NCBI RefSeq assembly: GCF_000725545.1 | Contig: NZ_KL647056.1 | Span: forward strand, 124,001-188,000 | Direction of reading: 5' to 3' | Length of the DNA stretch: 64,000 nucleotides | From: Streptomyces exfoliatus | Lineage (GTDB): Bacteria; Actinomycetota; Actinomycetes; Streptomycetales; Streptomycetaceae | Shown: piece after piece, positions 1-9,113 of the stretch | Position numbering within the stretch: position 1 is the stretch's first letter | How the letters are laid out: the number at the start of each line of letters is the position of its first letter | Position numbers and translations under genes: made by a program | Notes under the pieces: generated by a model | Told to the model about the DNA's origin: nothing | Databases searched by the model: none | Seen by the model: only the letters and a program-made list of their open reading frames with translations

Positions 1-1148
1 GCGCGGCGCCCGCGCAGGCCGCCATCAGCGACTGCCCGTCGGGATATTTCTGCGCCTGGAAGACCGACAACGGCACCGGCACGATGTACAAGACGAACGT
101 GAACACGGCGACGCTCGGCGCCTGGGACAACACGTTCCGCTCGGTCGTGAACCGCACGAACAAGTTCGTCTGCCTGCACGAGGACGCCAACTACGGCGAC
201 TCGAGAGCCGTCTACTCCTCGCCGCCGGACCCTGCGGGCACCGAGTGGGGTGGTCCGGGGACCAACTCGGTCAGCTCGCTGAAGTTCGTTCCCACCGAGC
301 GCGAGTGCGTCCTGCCCGCGTACCCGGAGTGGTTCTCCTACACCGCGCCCAAGGCCGCAGGCTTCGGCGACATGAACGCCGACCGGAAGTCGGACGTCAT
401 CGTGCGGGACAGGGCCGGCCGCCTCTGGTTCCTGCCCGGTGACAACACGGGCCGGATGGTCGGCAGCGGCGGCTGGAACGCCATGAACACCCTCACCCGG
501 CACGGTGACTTCAGCCGTGACGGTCGCGAGGACGTGATCGCCCGCGAGGCGTCCACCGGACAGCTCTGGCTCTACCCCGGCACCGGGACCGGCGCCCTCG
601 GCAGCCGCAAGCTGATCGGCTCCGGCGGCTGGAACGCCATGACCAAGATCACCGCGTTCGGCGATCTGACCGGCGACGCCCGGGCGGACCTCCTCGCGGT
701 CGAGAAGTCCACCGGCAAGCTCTGGCTCTACCCGGGCACGTCGACGGGCACCCTTGGCGCGCGCAAGCTCGTCGGCAGCGGCGGCTGGAACGCGATGAAC
801 ACCCTGGTCGCGCCCGGTGACATGAACGGCGACGGCCGGGCCGACCTGATCGCCCGCGAGGCCTCCACGGGCAAGCTCTGGTTCTACCCGGCCACCAGCA
901 CCGGCGCCCTCGGCTCGCGCGTGCTGATCGGTTCCGGCGGCTGGAACGTCATGGAATCGATCCTCGGGGTCGGCGACTACAGCGCCGACGGCCACAACGA
1001 CCTCGTCGGCATCACCACCAGCGGCTACAGCGGCGAGGGCTGCATGGGCGTGGGCTGCCTGGTCCTCTACGGCGGCAAGGGCACCGGCGGGCTGAACGCG
1101 GGCCTCCCCGAGGACGCCAACTGGATGTGGCTGAACGGCGCCTTCTGA
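1..1148 (+). CDS. Exported I36-type/FG-GAP repeat protein (5' end outside window)
   Basis: The frame is open from the first bases, so the start lies upstream. The first residues read AAPAQAA, like the end of a Sec signal peptide. A cysteine-containing module follows (CPSGYFCAWKTDNG ... FVCLHEDANYG), resembling the peptidase inhibitor I36 family. About five FG-GAP/VCBS-type repeats come next, each with a D-x-N-x-D-G-x-x-D-like calcium loop and a 'LWLYPGTGTG' strand followed by 'GSGGWNAM'. Such repeats form integrin-like beta-propellers in secreted proteins. The stop is followed by a strong hairpin. It is the first of nine FG-GAP proteins in this window. Family assignment is good; the ligand or target is unknown. 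Confidence 0.85.
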   Translation, partial: AAPAQAAISDCPSGYFCAWKTDNGTGTMYKTNVNTATLGAWDNTFRSVVNRTNKFVCLHEDANYGDSRAVYSSPPDPAGTEWGGPGTNSVSSLKFVPTERECVLPAYPEWFSYTAPKAAGFGDMNADRKSDVIVRDRAGRLWFLPGDNTGRMVGSGGWNAMNTLTRHGDFSRDGREDVIAREASTGQLWLYPGTGTGALGSRKLIGSGGWNAMTKITAFGDLTGDARADLLAVEKSTGKLWLYPGTSTGTLGARKLVGSGGWNAMNTLVAPGDMNGDGRADLIAREASTGKLWFYPATSTGALGSRVLIGSGGWNVMESILGVGDYSADGHNDLVGITTSGYSGEGCMGVGCLVLYGGKGTGGLNAGLPEDANWMWLNGAF

Positions 1149-1173
1149 TCCGACAGCCGTACGCGAGTGACGT

Positions 1174-1205
1174 GAGGGCCTCCACCCCGACGGGTGGGGG
1201 CCCTC
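1174..1205 (+). terminator. Intrinsic-type terminator hairpin
   Basis: A 14-bp stem (left arm GAGGGCCTCCACCC, right arm GGGTGGGGGCCCTC, one G-U-compatible mismatch) encloses a 4-nt loop, 26 bases after the FG-GAP stop codon. There is no U-tract, as is usual in Streptomyces. Confidence 0.75.
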
Positions 1206-1334
1206 GCGGCATCCCACCCCCGTCCCAGCGGCGAGGGCATCCGCCCAGCTCAGAAACCCGGAACCGTCCCGCCGTCCCACCGGGACGTGGTTCGTTGCGA
1301 CGGCCCGGGACGCCCGCCCTTCGTCACGCGGGCG

Positions 1335-1670
1335 TGCACTTCGATGTCGTACGGATCGGGGGCTTCCTGGGTGAGGACGTGGCGTACCGCCTCATGGCGT
1401 TCACGGACTTCCAGGCGGGCCCGATCGTCAGGGAGGCCACGGGGGGAGCGGAACTACTAATTCCTGGTCCCGCCGCAGACCGTCGGCGACTACGCGTGGC
1501 CGGCTCCGGCGCGGGCGCTGAGCCGGAACGGTCGGAGCGAAGCGTTCGTGGGGATTCCGGCGCTGTACGGGGTGACCTGGCCGTTGGACTGGAGGTCGCG
1601 GCCGACAATCGAAGATCCGTTCGTGGAACCGGAGTTGTTGCGTCGCACGGTGAAGTGTGCGCTACGGTAA
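1335..1670 (+). pseudogene. Decayed hypothetical gene (frameshift plus stop)
   Basis: One frame reads HFDVVRIGGFLGEDVAYRLM ... GPIVREATGGAE and then breaks at about 1451-1460. From 1461 the next frame continues as a clearly protein-like sequence, FLVPPQTVGDYAWPAP ... FVGIPALYGVTWPLDW ... FVEPELLRRTVKCALR, ending at the stop at 1668-1670. In that second frame a TAA sits directly before FLVPP, so both an indel and a nonsense change are present. From memory, similar short proteins (HFDvVri... GPIVRE... YFLVPpgt) lie just upstream of HTH proteins like the next gene in many Streptomyces. No start or ribosome site was identified, so the 5' end may also be missing. The remaining parts of 1206-1765 show no gene. 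Confidence 0.55.
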
Positions 1671-1765
1671 GCGCGTTATCACGCTCCGTAAATGGAGCGG
1701 TCCCCGGGGGTGCGCCAACACCATCCGAGGACCTTCACTGCCAGTGGAAGCAAGGTCCACCAGAA

Positions 1766-2872
1766 ATGCTTCGGCATGCTATCGCGCGGGTTCGTAGCTA
1801 CACCCAGGTATCGAACAGTGTCGTGCGCCACCCGCGTCTGAACAGCGACGCGAAGATCCTCCTCATCTACGTCCAGGGCCTCCCCGACATCGCGTGCGAC
1901 AAAGCGCTCGGGGAGCACGCCAACGACCTGGGCATGAAGCCCCGGGCGTACAGCCGGGCGAAGGAGGCGTTGGCGGCCTGCGGGTTCCTTCACGAGTGGA
2001 AGGAACAGAACCGGCACGGGCGCTGGACCACCGAGCAGCTGATCTCGAACGTCACCCTCACGCGTGAAGAGGCGAGCGCGCTCCGGGACGGGGTTCCGGT
2101 TGCCGAGGTTCCGAAGGCCGGTCGACCGACTGTCGGTTTTTCGAGGGGTCGGGGAGTCGGCGGCCAACTACCTGGAGACGAAGACTGGGATAAGACCTAC
2201 TCCCACCCACCCACCAAAGCGCAGGCGCCGGAATCGGAACCGGGCCAGGAGCCCCGAGAGGCTCCGGAAACCCCACCGGCTCCCGAGCCGGAAGAGGCCG
2301 CGGCTCCCGAGGACCCGGCGGCTCCCGAGGACCCGGCGGCCCCCGAGGTCGTCGTAGCCGAACGCGTCCTGCTGTCCCTCCGGCACCAGAGCCGGGATCT
2401 GCTGCTGGGGGTCCGGGAGGCCCGTGGGCTGGCCGAGTCGGCGGCGGAATGGCTGCGGAGGGGTGTGTCCGTGGCGGACCTGCGGCATGCGCTGACGGCG
2501 CATCTGCCGCGTGGCGGCGTACGTTCGGCGGTCGGTTTCCTCAGGCACCGCCTGACCGAGAAGCTCCCGGTCGAAGCCGCCCCCCAGGCCGCGCAGGCCG
2601 CGCAGGCCCCACAGGCCCACCCACAGGCTTGGCCCGACCCGTCCGCCCCGGCCGCGTCCTCCCCGGCCCGCCCCGCCGAGCTGGTGACCTGTGACGGCCC
2701 GGGGAACACCCACGTCTTCCGGCCCGCCGGGGACGAGACGTTCTGCGGCCCCTGCCGCATGGAGGAGGCCTGGAAGGCTCACGAACGCCGCTTCCAGCCC
2801 CGACCCGAAAAGGGCGCCCCGATCCCCTGGCGGGAGCGGGTGGACGCGATCCTGCAGGCAGAGCCGTCCTGA
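1766..2872 (+). CDS. Helix-turn-helix domain protein, Streptomyces accessory type
   Basis: A 368-residue protein begins MLRHAIARVRSY. Residues ~10-110 (SNSVVRHPRLNSDAKILLIY ... ALGMK-type segment, WTTEQLISNVTLT) match the winged-helix N-terminus common in Streptomyces HTH/replication-like proteins. Residues ~145-200 are Pro/Glu/Ala rich, partly from an 18-bp tandem DNA repeat. The C-terminus has CDGPGNTHVF ... CGPCRME, a possible zinc site. The reading frame stays open far upstream, but this ATG was chosen because the conserved N-terminus begins here; no strong ribosome site is seen. A small inverted repeat (CGCTCC-N6-GGAGCG, 1682-1699) lies upstream. Exact role unknown, probably DNA binding. 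Confidence 0.7.
   Translation: MLRHAIARVRSYTQVSNSVVRHPRLNSDAKILLIYVQGLPDIACDKALGEHANDLGMKPRAYSRAKEALAACGFLHEWKEQNRHGRWTTEQLISNVTLTREEASALRDGVPVAEVPKAGRPTVGFSRGRGVGGQLPGDEDWDKTYSHPPTKAQAPESEPGQEPREAPETPPAPEPEEAAAPEDPAAPEDPAAPEVVVAERVLLSLRHQSRDLLLGVREARGLAESAAEWLRRGVSVADLRHALTAHLPRGGVRSAVGFLRHRLTEKLPVEAAPQAAQAAQAPQAHPQAWPDPSAPAASSPARPAELVTCDGPGNTHVFRPAGDETFCGPCRMEEAWKAHERRFQPRPEKGAPIPWRERVDAILQAEPS
2302..2346 (+). repeat. 18-bp coding tandem repeat
   Basis: Two full copies and one partial copy of an 18-bp unit (GGCTCCCGAGGACCCGGC) encode a repeated AAPEDP motif in the Pro/Glu-rich linker of the HTH protein. Confidence 0.6.
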
Positions 2873-2898
2873 GGGCGGGGCGGGCGGTGGTCGGGCCG

Positions 2899-3120
2899 TC
2901 AGTCGTCCTCGGGCAGGTGGTAGTAGACGGTTCCGGACCGCCAAGGGCCGTGCTCGGTCATCTCGTCCGAGAGGACGACGTCCTGGACCTCGACGGGCCC
3001 CAACGCCTCGATGGAGTCGGCGAGGCGGCGCAGGAGGTCGGGCACGCTGTCACAGCCGGGCCCGAAGGGATTGGCCTGCGAGAAGTGGCGCACCGTCCAG
3101 TGCTTCGGAGTCTCGATCAC
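2899..3120 (-). CDS. Small conserved hypothetical protein
   Basis: A 73-residue protein with a GTG start (MIETPKHWTVRHFSQANPFG...), rich in acidic residues and ending SGTVYYHLPEDD. The codon pattern is coding-like and the sequence has normal composition, unlike shadow frames. No domain was recognised. It lies alone between the convergent HTH gene and the minus-strand enzyme block. Function unknown. Confidence 0.55.
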   Translation of the reverse strand: MIETPKHWTVRHFSQANPFGPGCDSVPDLLRRLADSIEALGPVEVQDVVLSDEMTEHGPWRSGTVYYHLPEDD

Positions 3121-3158
3121 GCCCCGACCCTAGGGGGTGCCTTGCCGATCAGGCCGGA

Positions 3159-3899
3159 TCAGCGAGGAGCGAGGAGGCAGAACTCGTTGCCTTCCGGGTC
3201 GGCCAGTACCGTCCAGGAGATCGCGGACTGGTCGATCCCGGGGTCGGTGGCGCCCAGGGCGCGCAGTCGGGCTTCTTCGGCTGCCAGGTCGTCACCGGGG
3301 TAGGGACGGACGTCGAGGTGGACGCGGTTCCACACGCTCTTGGTGTCGGGGGTGCGGACGAACTCCAGGTAGGGGCCGACGCCTTCGGCGGATCGCATGG
3401 TCACGTGATCGTCGGCGACCACGTGCACCGTCCAGTCCGTCGCCTGGCCCCAGAACCGGGCCATCCCGCGGGGGTCGGCGCAGTCGACCACCACCGTGGC
3501 GATCGGCCCGGTGTCCCGGTACATCGGGCGGGGCTCCAGTACGCAGAACTCGTTGCCCTCCGGGTCGGCCATGACCGTCCAGGGGACGTCGCCGCCCTGA
3601 CCCACGTCGGCGAGGGTCGCGCCGAGATCCTTCAAGCGCGCGACCAGCTCCGCCTGATGGGCGAGCGAGGTGGTGGCCAGATCGAGGTGCACCCGGTTCT
3701 TCACCGTCTTGGCTTCCGGGCGGGCGATGATGTCGATGCAGACGGCCACGGGGTCGGGGTAGGCGAAACCCACGGGTTCGAGGTTGGTGACGCCGGGCCC
3801 CTCGCTGTCGACACCCCACCCGAGTGCCTCCGCCCAGAACCGGCCGAGCGCGGAGTCGTCATGGGCCTTCATGTTGATCTGTACGAGTCTCGTTGCCAT
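3159..3899 (-). CDS. Two-domain VOC family protein
   Basis: A 246-residue protein of two tandem glyoxalase/bleomycin-resistance/dioxygenase (VOC) domains. Each ends in the conserved 'ADPEGNEFC' strand (NEFCVLEP at mid-protein, NEFCLLAPR at the C-terminus). The start MATRLVQINMKAHD was chosen by comparison with the paralogue near 8.3-9.1 kb, which starts MALRPVQVNIKAVD. VOC proteins in Streptomyces are usually small-molecule binding or metal-dependent enzymes; the substrate cannot be read from sequence. It sits downstream of the frameshifted hydrolase on the same strand with a 71-bp gap. Confidence 0.8.
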   Translation of the reverse strand: MATRLVQINMKAHDDSALGRFWAEALGWGVDSEGPGVTNLEPVGFAYPDPVAVCIDIIARPEAKTVKNRVHLDLATTSLAHQAELVARLKDLGATLADVGQGGDVPWTVMADPEGNEFCVLEPRPMYRDTGPIATVVVDCADPRGMARFWGQATDWTVHVVADDHVTMRSAEGVGPYLEFVRTPDTKSVWNRVHLDVRPYPGDDLAAEEARLRALGATDPGIDQSAISWTVLADPEGNEFCLLAPR

Positions 3900-3970
3900 G
3901 CCGCAGATCCTAGAAGCCGCCGCCCCAGGGCCGCCGCGATCAGACACGTACTCGCTCCGGACGCCAGGGG

Positions 3971-5505
3971 CTACACCTCGCAGGTCAGGTCGTGTGCGGG
4001 GAGCCGGCCGGTGCGCAGGTACGTGTTGACGTGGGTGTCGACGCAGGTGTTGCCGTACTCGCCGTACAAGCCGTGCTGGCGGGCGCCGCTCACGGTGAGG
4101 AGGCGGGAGCTCGGCCACTGCTCGCGTACGGCCCGGGCGCCGGCGTAGAGGGTGCGGGGGTCCCCGGTGGCGGCGACGAGCAGGGCCGGGACGTCGTTGT
4201 CGAGCACGGTCGGCGGCTCGGCGGGGCGGTCCCAGAACTCGCAGGGGGTGATGTTGTCGGCCAGGGCCCGGCGAGGGGGAACCGCTCACGGGAGTTCTGG
4301 ACGGCGTGCCAGTAGCTTCCTATGCCGCGTCGTTCGGCGACGTCGCCGCAGATGATCGCGGTCATCTGGCTCGAGGGGGCCGACCCCGTCCTGGTCAGCA
4401 GGAAGTCCAGTTGCCCGGCAAGCGCCTCGGACGGCTCGACCGGCTCCCGGTCGGCGGCGCGCGCCAGGATGCGGACCGTCGAGGCCAGGGCGGCGCGGTT
4501 TCTGTCGAGGTCGCTGCCGAGGCCGCCGATGAGGAGGGCGGGGAGGACGTGCTCGTCGAGCTGGTGGGTCTTCCCGATCCGCAGCGGCTTCTGTGCGGCG
4601 GCGTCGAGGAGGTGCCGGACCGTCGCCAGGACCTCGGCGCGCGTGGCGCCGAGCCCGTACGTGCCGTGGCGTGCGGCGGTCCACGACGCCCAGGCGCGCA
4701 GGGCCGCCTCGTTGGCCGCCTCGGCGCCACGCAGCAGGTTCTGGGTGTAGCGCCGCGGGGGGTTGACGCCGTCGAGCACCATGCGGTCGGTGCGGCCGGG
4801 GAAGAGCTGGGTGTAGACCTGGCCGAGGTAACCGCCGTAGGAGTAGCCGAGGTAGGAGAGGGCGTCCTCGCGGAGGGCGGCACGGATGACGTCCATGTCG
4901 CGGGCGGTGTTGCGGGTGGTGACGTACGGCAGTACGTCACCGTGGGCGCGCTCGCAGCGCGCGGCCAGCTCGCGCGCGACGGCGACCTCGTCGCGGTACG
5001 CGGCCCGGTCGGCGCCCGCGGAGCGGAGGAGCGCGGAGCCGAGGTCCCAACCGCAGTCCAGCGGGGTGCTGCGGCCGACGAAGCGCGGGTCCATGCCGAT
5101 CAGGTCGTAGCGGTCGGCGACGTCTCCCATCACCTCGGACGTGGTGAGCGGCATGTGGAGGCCGGGCCCGGCGGGACCGCCGTCGTTGAGCAGCAGCGGG
5201 CCGATGCGGTGGGCGGTGTCGTTGGCCTTCAGGCGGGATAAGGCGACGGTGATGGTGCGGCCGCCGGGGTCGGTGTAGTCGAGCGGCACGGTGACGTCGG
5301 CGCAGTCGGCCCCTGCGGCGTCCAGGCTCCGGCCGAGCTCGTCGTCGGCGCCGAGGGCGCAGGCGCGCCAGTCGAGGTGCTGGCCGTGGAAGCGGGCGAG
5401 CGGGTCCGGGCGGGCGGCGGCGCTTGTGGCGGTGACGGCGGTGGCGGTGACAGTGAGCATCGCGGCGCAGGCCGCGATGACCTTGGTACGTACGGAGGTT
5501 GCCAT
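3971..5505 (-). pseudogene. Secreted alpha/beta hydrolase (tripeptidyl-aminopeptidase-like), frameshifted
   Basis: The N-terminus has a Sec-type signal (MATSVRTKVIAACAAMLTV ... AAARPDP) and the nucleophile elbow GYSYGG with Ser222, typical of the SlpD/TAP-like family. The frame fails at about 4262-4272. The first frame runs on as low-quality Pro/Ser sequence and would stop at 4090. The expected C-terminus (ADNITPCEFWDRP, VPALLVAATGDPRTLYAGA, SGARQHGLYG) is in the adjacent frame down to 3971. It carries the probable catalytic Asp (GDP) and His (QHG). One missing C in the GGGCCC run would explain the break; adding it gives 511 residues, the normal family size. As read, the enzyme lacks its Asp and His. 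It is either a recent pseudogene or a sequencing error. Confidence 0.75.
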
Positions 5506-5591
5506 GGCTCCACGCTAGGTCGGCGGACACCTCGGCAACTCCGGGACATCCCCGAAACGGCGTGAGGGTCGCCCCCCAAAAATCTCAGGTC

Positions 5592-6458
5592 CTAGGAGTC
5601 CCGGTACTGATCCTGGACCTCGGGGCGCTGCCGGAAGCCGGCTGAGCGGTAGGTGGCGACGGCGGCGGCATTGCTGCTGGGGGTGAAGACGATCGCGCTC
5701 GACGAGCCCAGCTCCCGGAGTGCGGCCGCCGCGGCCAGGGTGATGGCCCTGCCGTAGCCGTGACCGCGATGGTCCCGGTGCACGCCCATCGGTTCGAGCA
5801 ACCCGGGCCTGCCCGGGCCGGCCGACCACACCGTCACGGCCGCCACCGCGTCGTCCTGGTCGTCGTACGCGACGAGACACCGGGCGTCGGCGTACGGCGA
5901 ACCGGCCGCCATCGCGTGCCAGAGGTCGGCCGTGAAGCTCGACCCGTCGAACGATGCCCGCTGCACGGCGGCACGCACGTCCGCCGTCTCCGGCCCGACC
6001 ACCTCGATCCGCAGGCCCGGATCCCCCACCGGCTCCGCGAGGTCGCGGCACAGCGGCGTCCACGGCTCACCGGCCTTCCAGCCGGCCGCGAACAGCAGGT
6101 CCCGGACCAGTGAACCGGCCGGCGTCTCGATGTCCGCCCTCCCCTCGGGCAGCACGCCGCGCTCCGACCCGGTCACGTCGTCGACCAGCTGCCGCGCCAG
6201 TTCCTCGTCCCGCTGGGCGTCCGGCGCGATCGTCAGCCTCAGGAGACCGGGACCGTCCAGCAGCCCGACGGCGAGAACGCGTCCGTCCCGGCTCCACGTC
6301 CTGACCGCCGCGGCCGTCGCCTCTGCTCCGAACCGCCAGAACCAGCCGAGATCCCCCGTGTGCAGTTGCATCGGGGCCCCGTCGGTCTGCCACTCCCGCA
6401 GCGCACCCACGGCCTCGCCCAAACCGTCGACTCCGACCTTGTCCAACACGATCGCCAT
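5592..6458 (-). CDS. GNAT family N-acetyltransferase
   Basis: A 288-residue protein whose C-terminal half carries the GNAT acetyl-CoA motif A (VHRDHRGHGYGRAI, R-x-x-G-x-G/A pattern), followed by 'NAAAVATYRSAGF'. The N-terminal ~140 residues look like a degenerate first GNAT fold. The start MAIVLDKVGVDG was preferred over an upstream in-frame codon. It stands alone, with no overlap to neighbours. The acceptor substrate is unknown. Confidence 0.8.
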   Translation of the reverse strand: MAIVLDKVGVDGLGEAVGALREWQTDGAPMQLHTGDLGWFWRFGAEATAAAVRTWSRDGRVLAVGLLDGPGLLRLTIAPDAQRDEELARQLVDDVTGSERGVLPEGRADIETPAGSLVRDLLFAAGWKAGEPWTPLCRDLAEPVGDPGLRIEVVGPETADVRAAVQRASFDGSSFTADLWHAMAAGSPYADARCLVAYDDQDDAVAAVTVWSAGPGRPGLLEPMGVHRDHRGHGYGRAITLAAAAALRELGSSSAIVFTPSSNAAAVATYRSAGFRQRPEVQDQYRDS

Positions 6459-6555
6459 GCCCTGATCACACACCACGCCACCGGTGGTCCGCACCCGGAT
6501 TCCGACAAGGGTGAGTCGGCTTGGGGAAGGCAGGCAACAACCGAAGAGGAACGAC

Positions 6556-7119
6556 CTAGCGGGTCACACGGTGGCGGAGGTGGACGACCCTTGAGTTGAA
6601 GGTGCGGGTCTCGACGAGTTCGAGGTCCACTCGGCGCTCGCTCCGGGGGAAGTACGGGATGCCACCGCCGACCAGCACCGGGTAGACCATGGTCCGGTAC
6701 TCGTCGATCAGGCCCGCTTCGGCCGCCTGGGCGGCCAGGGTCGCGCCGCCGATCGCGATCTCGCCCTCTCCCGGCTCGGCCCGCAGCCGTGCGATCTCCT
6801 CCGCCAGGTCGCCGGACGCCAGGCGGGCGTTGCCCTGCACCGTCGACAGGGTGGTGGAGAACACCACCTTCGGGAGCGGGTTCCACAGCGAGATCCACTC
6901 GCGCGTCGGGGCGTCGATCGAGGGGTCCTGGTCGGCGGTCTCCCAGTACAGCATCGTCTCGTACAGCCGCCGTCCCAGCAGGTGGACGCCGACGCCGCGG
7001 ATCTCGTCGATCCAGAAACGGAAGACGTCGTCGCCGGGCTCCGTCCAGTCGAAGTCGCCGTCCGGTCCGACGATGTAGCCGTCCAGGGAGACGCTCATCG
7101 AGTAGGTCACGTCGCGCAT
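6556..7119 (-). CDS. Dihydrofolate reductase/RibD C-terminal family protein
   Basis: A 187-residue protein with the family hallmarks SVSLDGYIVGPDGDFDW near the N-terminus, 'GVHLLGRRLYETM', and the nucleotide-binding segment 'IAIGGATLAAQ' plus 'YPVLVGGGIPYFP'. The length fits the RibD C-terminal/YyaP-type group. NADPH-dependent reduction is expected, but members outside riboflavin synthesis have unknown substrates and no rib genes are nearby. Confidence 0.85.
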   Translation of the reverse strand: MRDVTYSMSVSLDGYIVGPDGDFDWTEPGDDVFRFWIDEIRGVGVHLLGRRLYETMLYWETADQDPSIDAPTREWISLWNPLPKVVFSTTLSTVQGNARLASGDLAEEIARLRAEPGEGEIAIGGATLAAQAAEAGLIDEYRTMVYPVLVGGGIPYFPRSERRVDLELVETRTFNSRVVHLRHRVTR

Positions 7120-7368
7120 CAGAAGTCCTCCTCGGGAACAGGAAGGACCCTACGACCGCCGACGACCGGCCACGCGCCCGACACCCCGACACCCCCGACA
7201 GCGGGACACGCCCACCCGTTCGGTACGGTGACCCGCCCTCGGCGAGGAGCCCGGGTCTCGAGAATCGCCTCGTCGGTCACCGGGCGCGGTGATAGACAAC
7301 CGGAGTGATGCTCCGTGCCTGGGAGCCGGAGGCGTAGGGAAACGCCACGACCGCCGCCTGTCAGGCGG

Positions 7369-8274
7369 TCAGAGGAAGTGGCCGCTGGCCAGGTACGGCG
7401 CGGGGACGTTCATGCCACGGACGGCGATGTACCCCTCCTGCCCGATGTCGAGGCGGGCGGCGAGGCCGACGTCCAGGGCCCAGTCGTTCGGGGTGGTGAC
7501 GCAGTTGACGAGGGTGATTCCCCGCGACGAGGCCAGGGCCTCCCACAACAGCCCGCTCGCGGTCTCCGGGTCCACGGCGGCCAGGAGCGAGGCCTGTCCG
7601 CGGTCGTCGAGGTAGACGTACCCCGGTTTCCTCCTGTCGCGGGTGACGACCAGCCGAAGGGTGTCGAGCATGTAGCCGTGGTCGGGGCCGTGGCCCGCGA
7701 CGCGCAGGTCCCGGTCCAGCCGGTCCATCCACTCGAAGTCGTCGGCCCGGCCCTCGCGCAGGCCGTCGATCGCGGGAAGAGTGGACCGGTCGACGGTGCC
7801 GACCATCCGCATCGCCGGGTGGAGGGAGAATCCCGCGAGCCGGTACCGACGGGTGGCGCCCGCGTGGACGCTGGAGACGAAGATGCCCTGCCGGCCCTCC
7901 GCATGGTCGAGGACGGCGTCCATCAGTCGCCTCCCGATGCCCTGGGCGCGATGGCTCGGCAGTACGCCATAGGTCGCGAGGAACCACAGAGGGCCACGGT
8001 TCTGGGAGATGGCGAAGCCGACCACCTCACCGGGTCCGGGAACCACACCCACCGCGCCGTCCTGGACCGCGACCCAGCACCCACCCGGATCGACGTCCAG
8101 GAAGAACCGCATGCGGTCGATCCACTGCTTCGAGGCGGCTGCCGAACGCGGCTCGACCTGCGGGTCGTTCACCCGCCGGGTGCTGCTCTCCGCTTCGAAG
8201 AACGTCGCCGCGGACGCCCGCTCGGCCGAAGCCAGATCGTCCTCGCGCATCGGCCTGACTCGTACAGGGTCCAT
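7369..8274 (-). CDS. GNAT family N-acetyltransferase
   Basis: A 301-residue protein starting MDPVRVRPMREDDL, a typical GNAT first strand, with motif A at VLPSHRAQGIGRRLMDAVL and 'YRLAGFSLHPAM' after it. The C-terminal ~130 residues contain a second region of the same general fold (TLRLVVTRDRRKPGYVYLDD). It differs from the two other GNAT genes in this block, so the three are not recent copies. Substrate unknown. Confidence 0.8.
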   Translation of the reverse strand: MDPVRVRPMREDDLASAERASAATFFEAESSTRRVNDPQVEPRSAAASKQWIDRMRFFLDVDPGGCWVAVQDGAVGVVPGPGEVVGFAISQNRGPLWFLATYGVLPSHRAQGIGRRLMDAVLDHAEGRQGIFVSSVHAGATRRYRLAGFSLHPAMRMVGTVDRSTLPAIDGLREGRADDFEWMDRLDRDLRVAGHGPDHGYMLDTLRLVVTRDRRKPGYVYLDDRGQASLLAAVDPETASGLLWEALASSRGITLVNCVTTPNDWALDVGLAARLDIGQEGYIAVRGMNVPAPYLASGHFL

Positions 8275-8335
8275 CGCGTCAGCCTAGGGACCCACAGGGC
8301 AGGCCCGCATCCGCATATCCCGCCGCTTCTCCCGA

Positions 8336-9079
8336 TCACTCCGACAGGGCGAGTACGCAGAACTCGTGGCCCTCCGGGTCGGTCAGACACGTCCAGGGCA
8401 CCTCGCCCTGGCCGAGGTCGAGGTCGCCGGCGCCGAGGGCCCGCAGCCGGGCCACCTCCGCGTCCTTGTCGTCGCCGGGGTACGGCAGCAGGTCGAGGTG
8501 GACGCGGTCCGGCGCGGTCGCCACGTCGGACGAGCGGAGGAACTCGAGGTACGGGCCGGTGCCCTTGGCGGAGCGCAGTACCGCCTGGTCGTCGGTCACC
8601 TCGTGCTGGCTCCAGTCCATCGCCTCGCCCCAGAACCGGGCCATGGCCCGCGGGTCGGCGCAGTCGACGACCACCGCGGCGATGGGCCCGGTGTCCCGGT
8701 AGACGTCCCGGGGCTCCAGTACGCAGAACTCGTTGCCCTCGGGGTCGGCGAGGACCGTCCACGGCACGTCGCCCTGACCCACGTCGACGGGCGTGGCACC
8801 GAGGGCCAGCAGACGGGCGACCAGCTCCGCCTGGTGGGCGGCGGAGGTGGTGGCGAGATCGAGATGCGTACGGTTCTTCGCCGCCGTCTTGGGGCGCGGT
8901 ACGGGAACGACGTCGACGCAGACCGCGACCGGATCGGGCCAGACGAGACCTCCGGCGGGCCCCACGTACGTGGTCACACCGGGGCTGTACGCGTGCCAGC
9001 CGAGCGCCTCCGCCCAGAACCGCCCGATCGCCGCCGCGTCAACGGCCTTGATGTTCACCTGAACAGGTCGCAGCGCCAT
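8336..9079 (-). CDS. Two-domain VOC family protein (paralogue)
   Basis: A 247-residue protein of two VOC domains, closely related along its whole length to the protein at 3159-3899. Shared strings include GRFWAEALGW, HLDLATTSxAHQAELVARL, VGQG..VPWTV and ADPEGNEFCVLEPR. The start MALRPVQVNIK matches the paralogue. The two copies flank the hydrolase/GNAT/DHFR block and suggest duplication followed by insertion or rearrangement. Function is probably small-molecule binding or metal-dependent catalysis. Confidence 0.8.
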   Translation of the reverse strand: MALRPVQVNIKAVDAAAIGRFWAEALGWHAYSPGVTTYVGPAGGLVWPDPVAVCVDVVPVPRPKTAAKNRTHLDLATTSAAHQAELVARLLALGATPVDVGQGDVPWTVLADPEGNEFCVLEPRDVYRDTGPIAAVVVDCADPRAMARFWGEAMDWSQHEVTDDQAVLRSAKGTGPYLEFLRSSDVATAPDRVHLDLLPYPGDDKDAEVARLRALGAGDLDLGQGEVPWTCLTDPEGHEFCVLALSE

Positions 9080-9113
9080 GCCGGCGATCGTACGTGCGTG
9101 ACCAGGACGTGTC

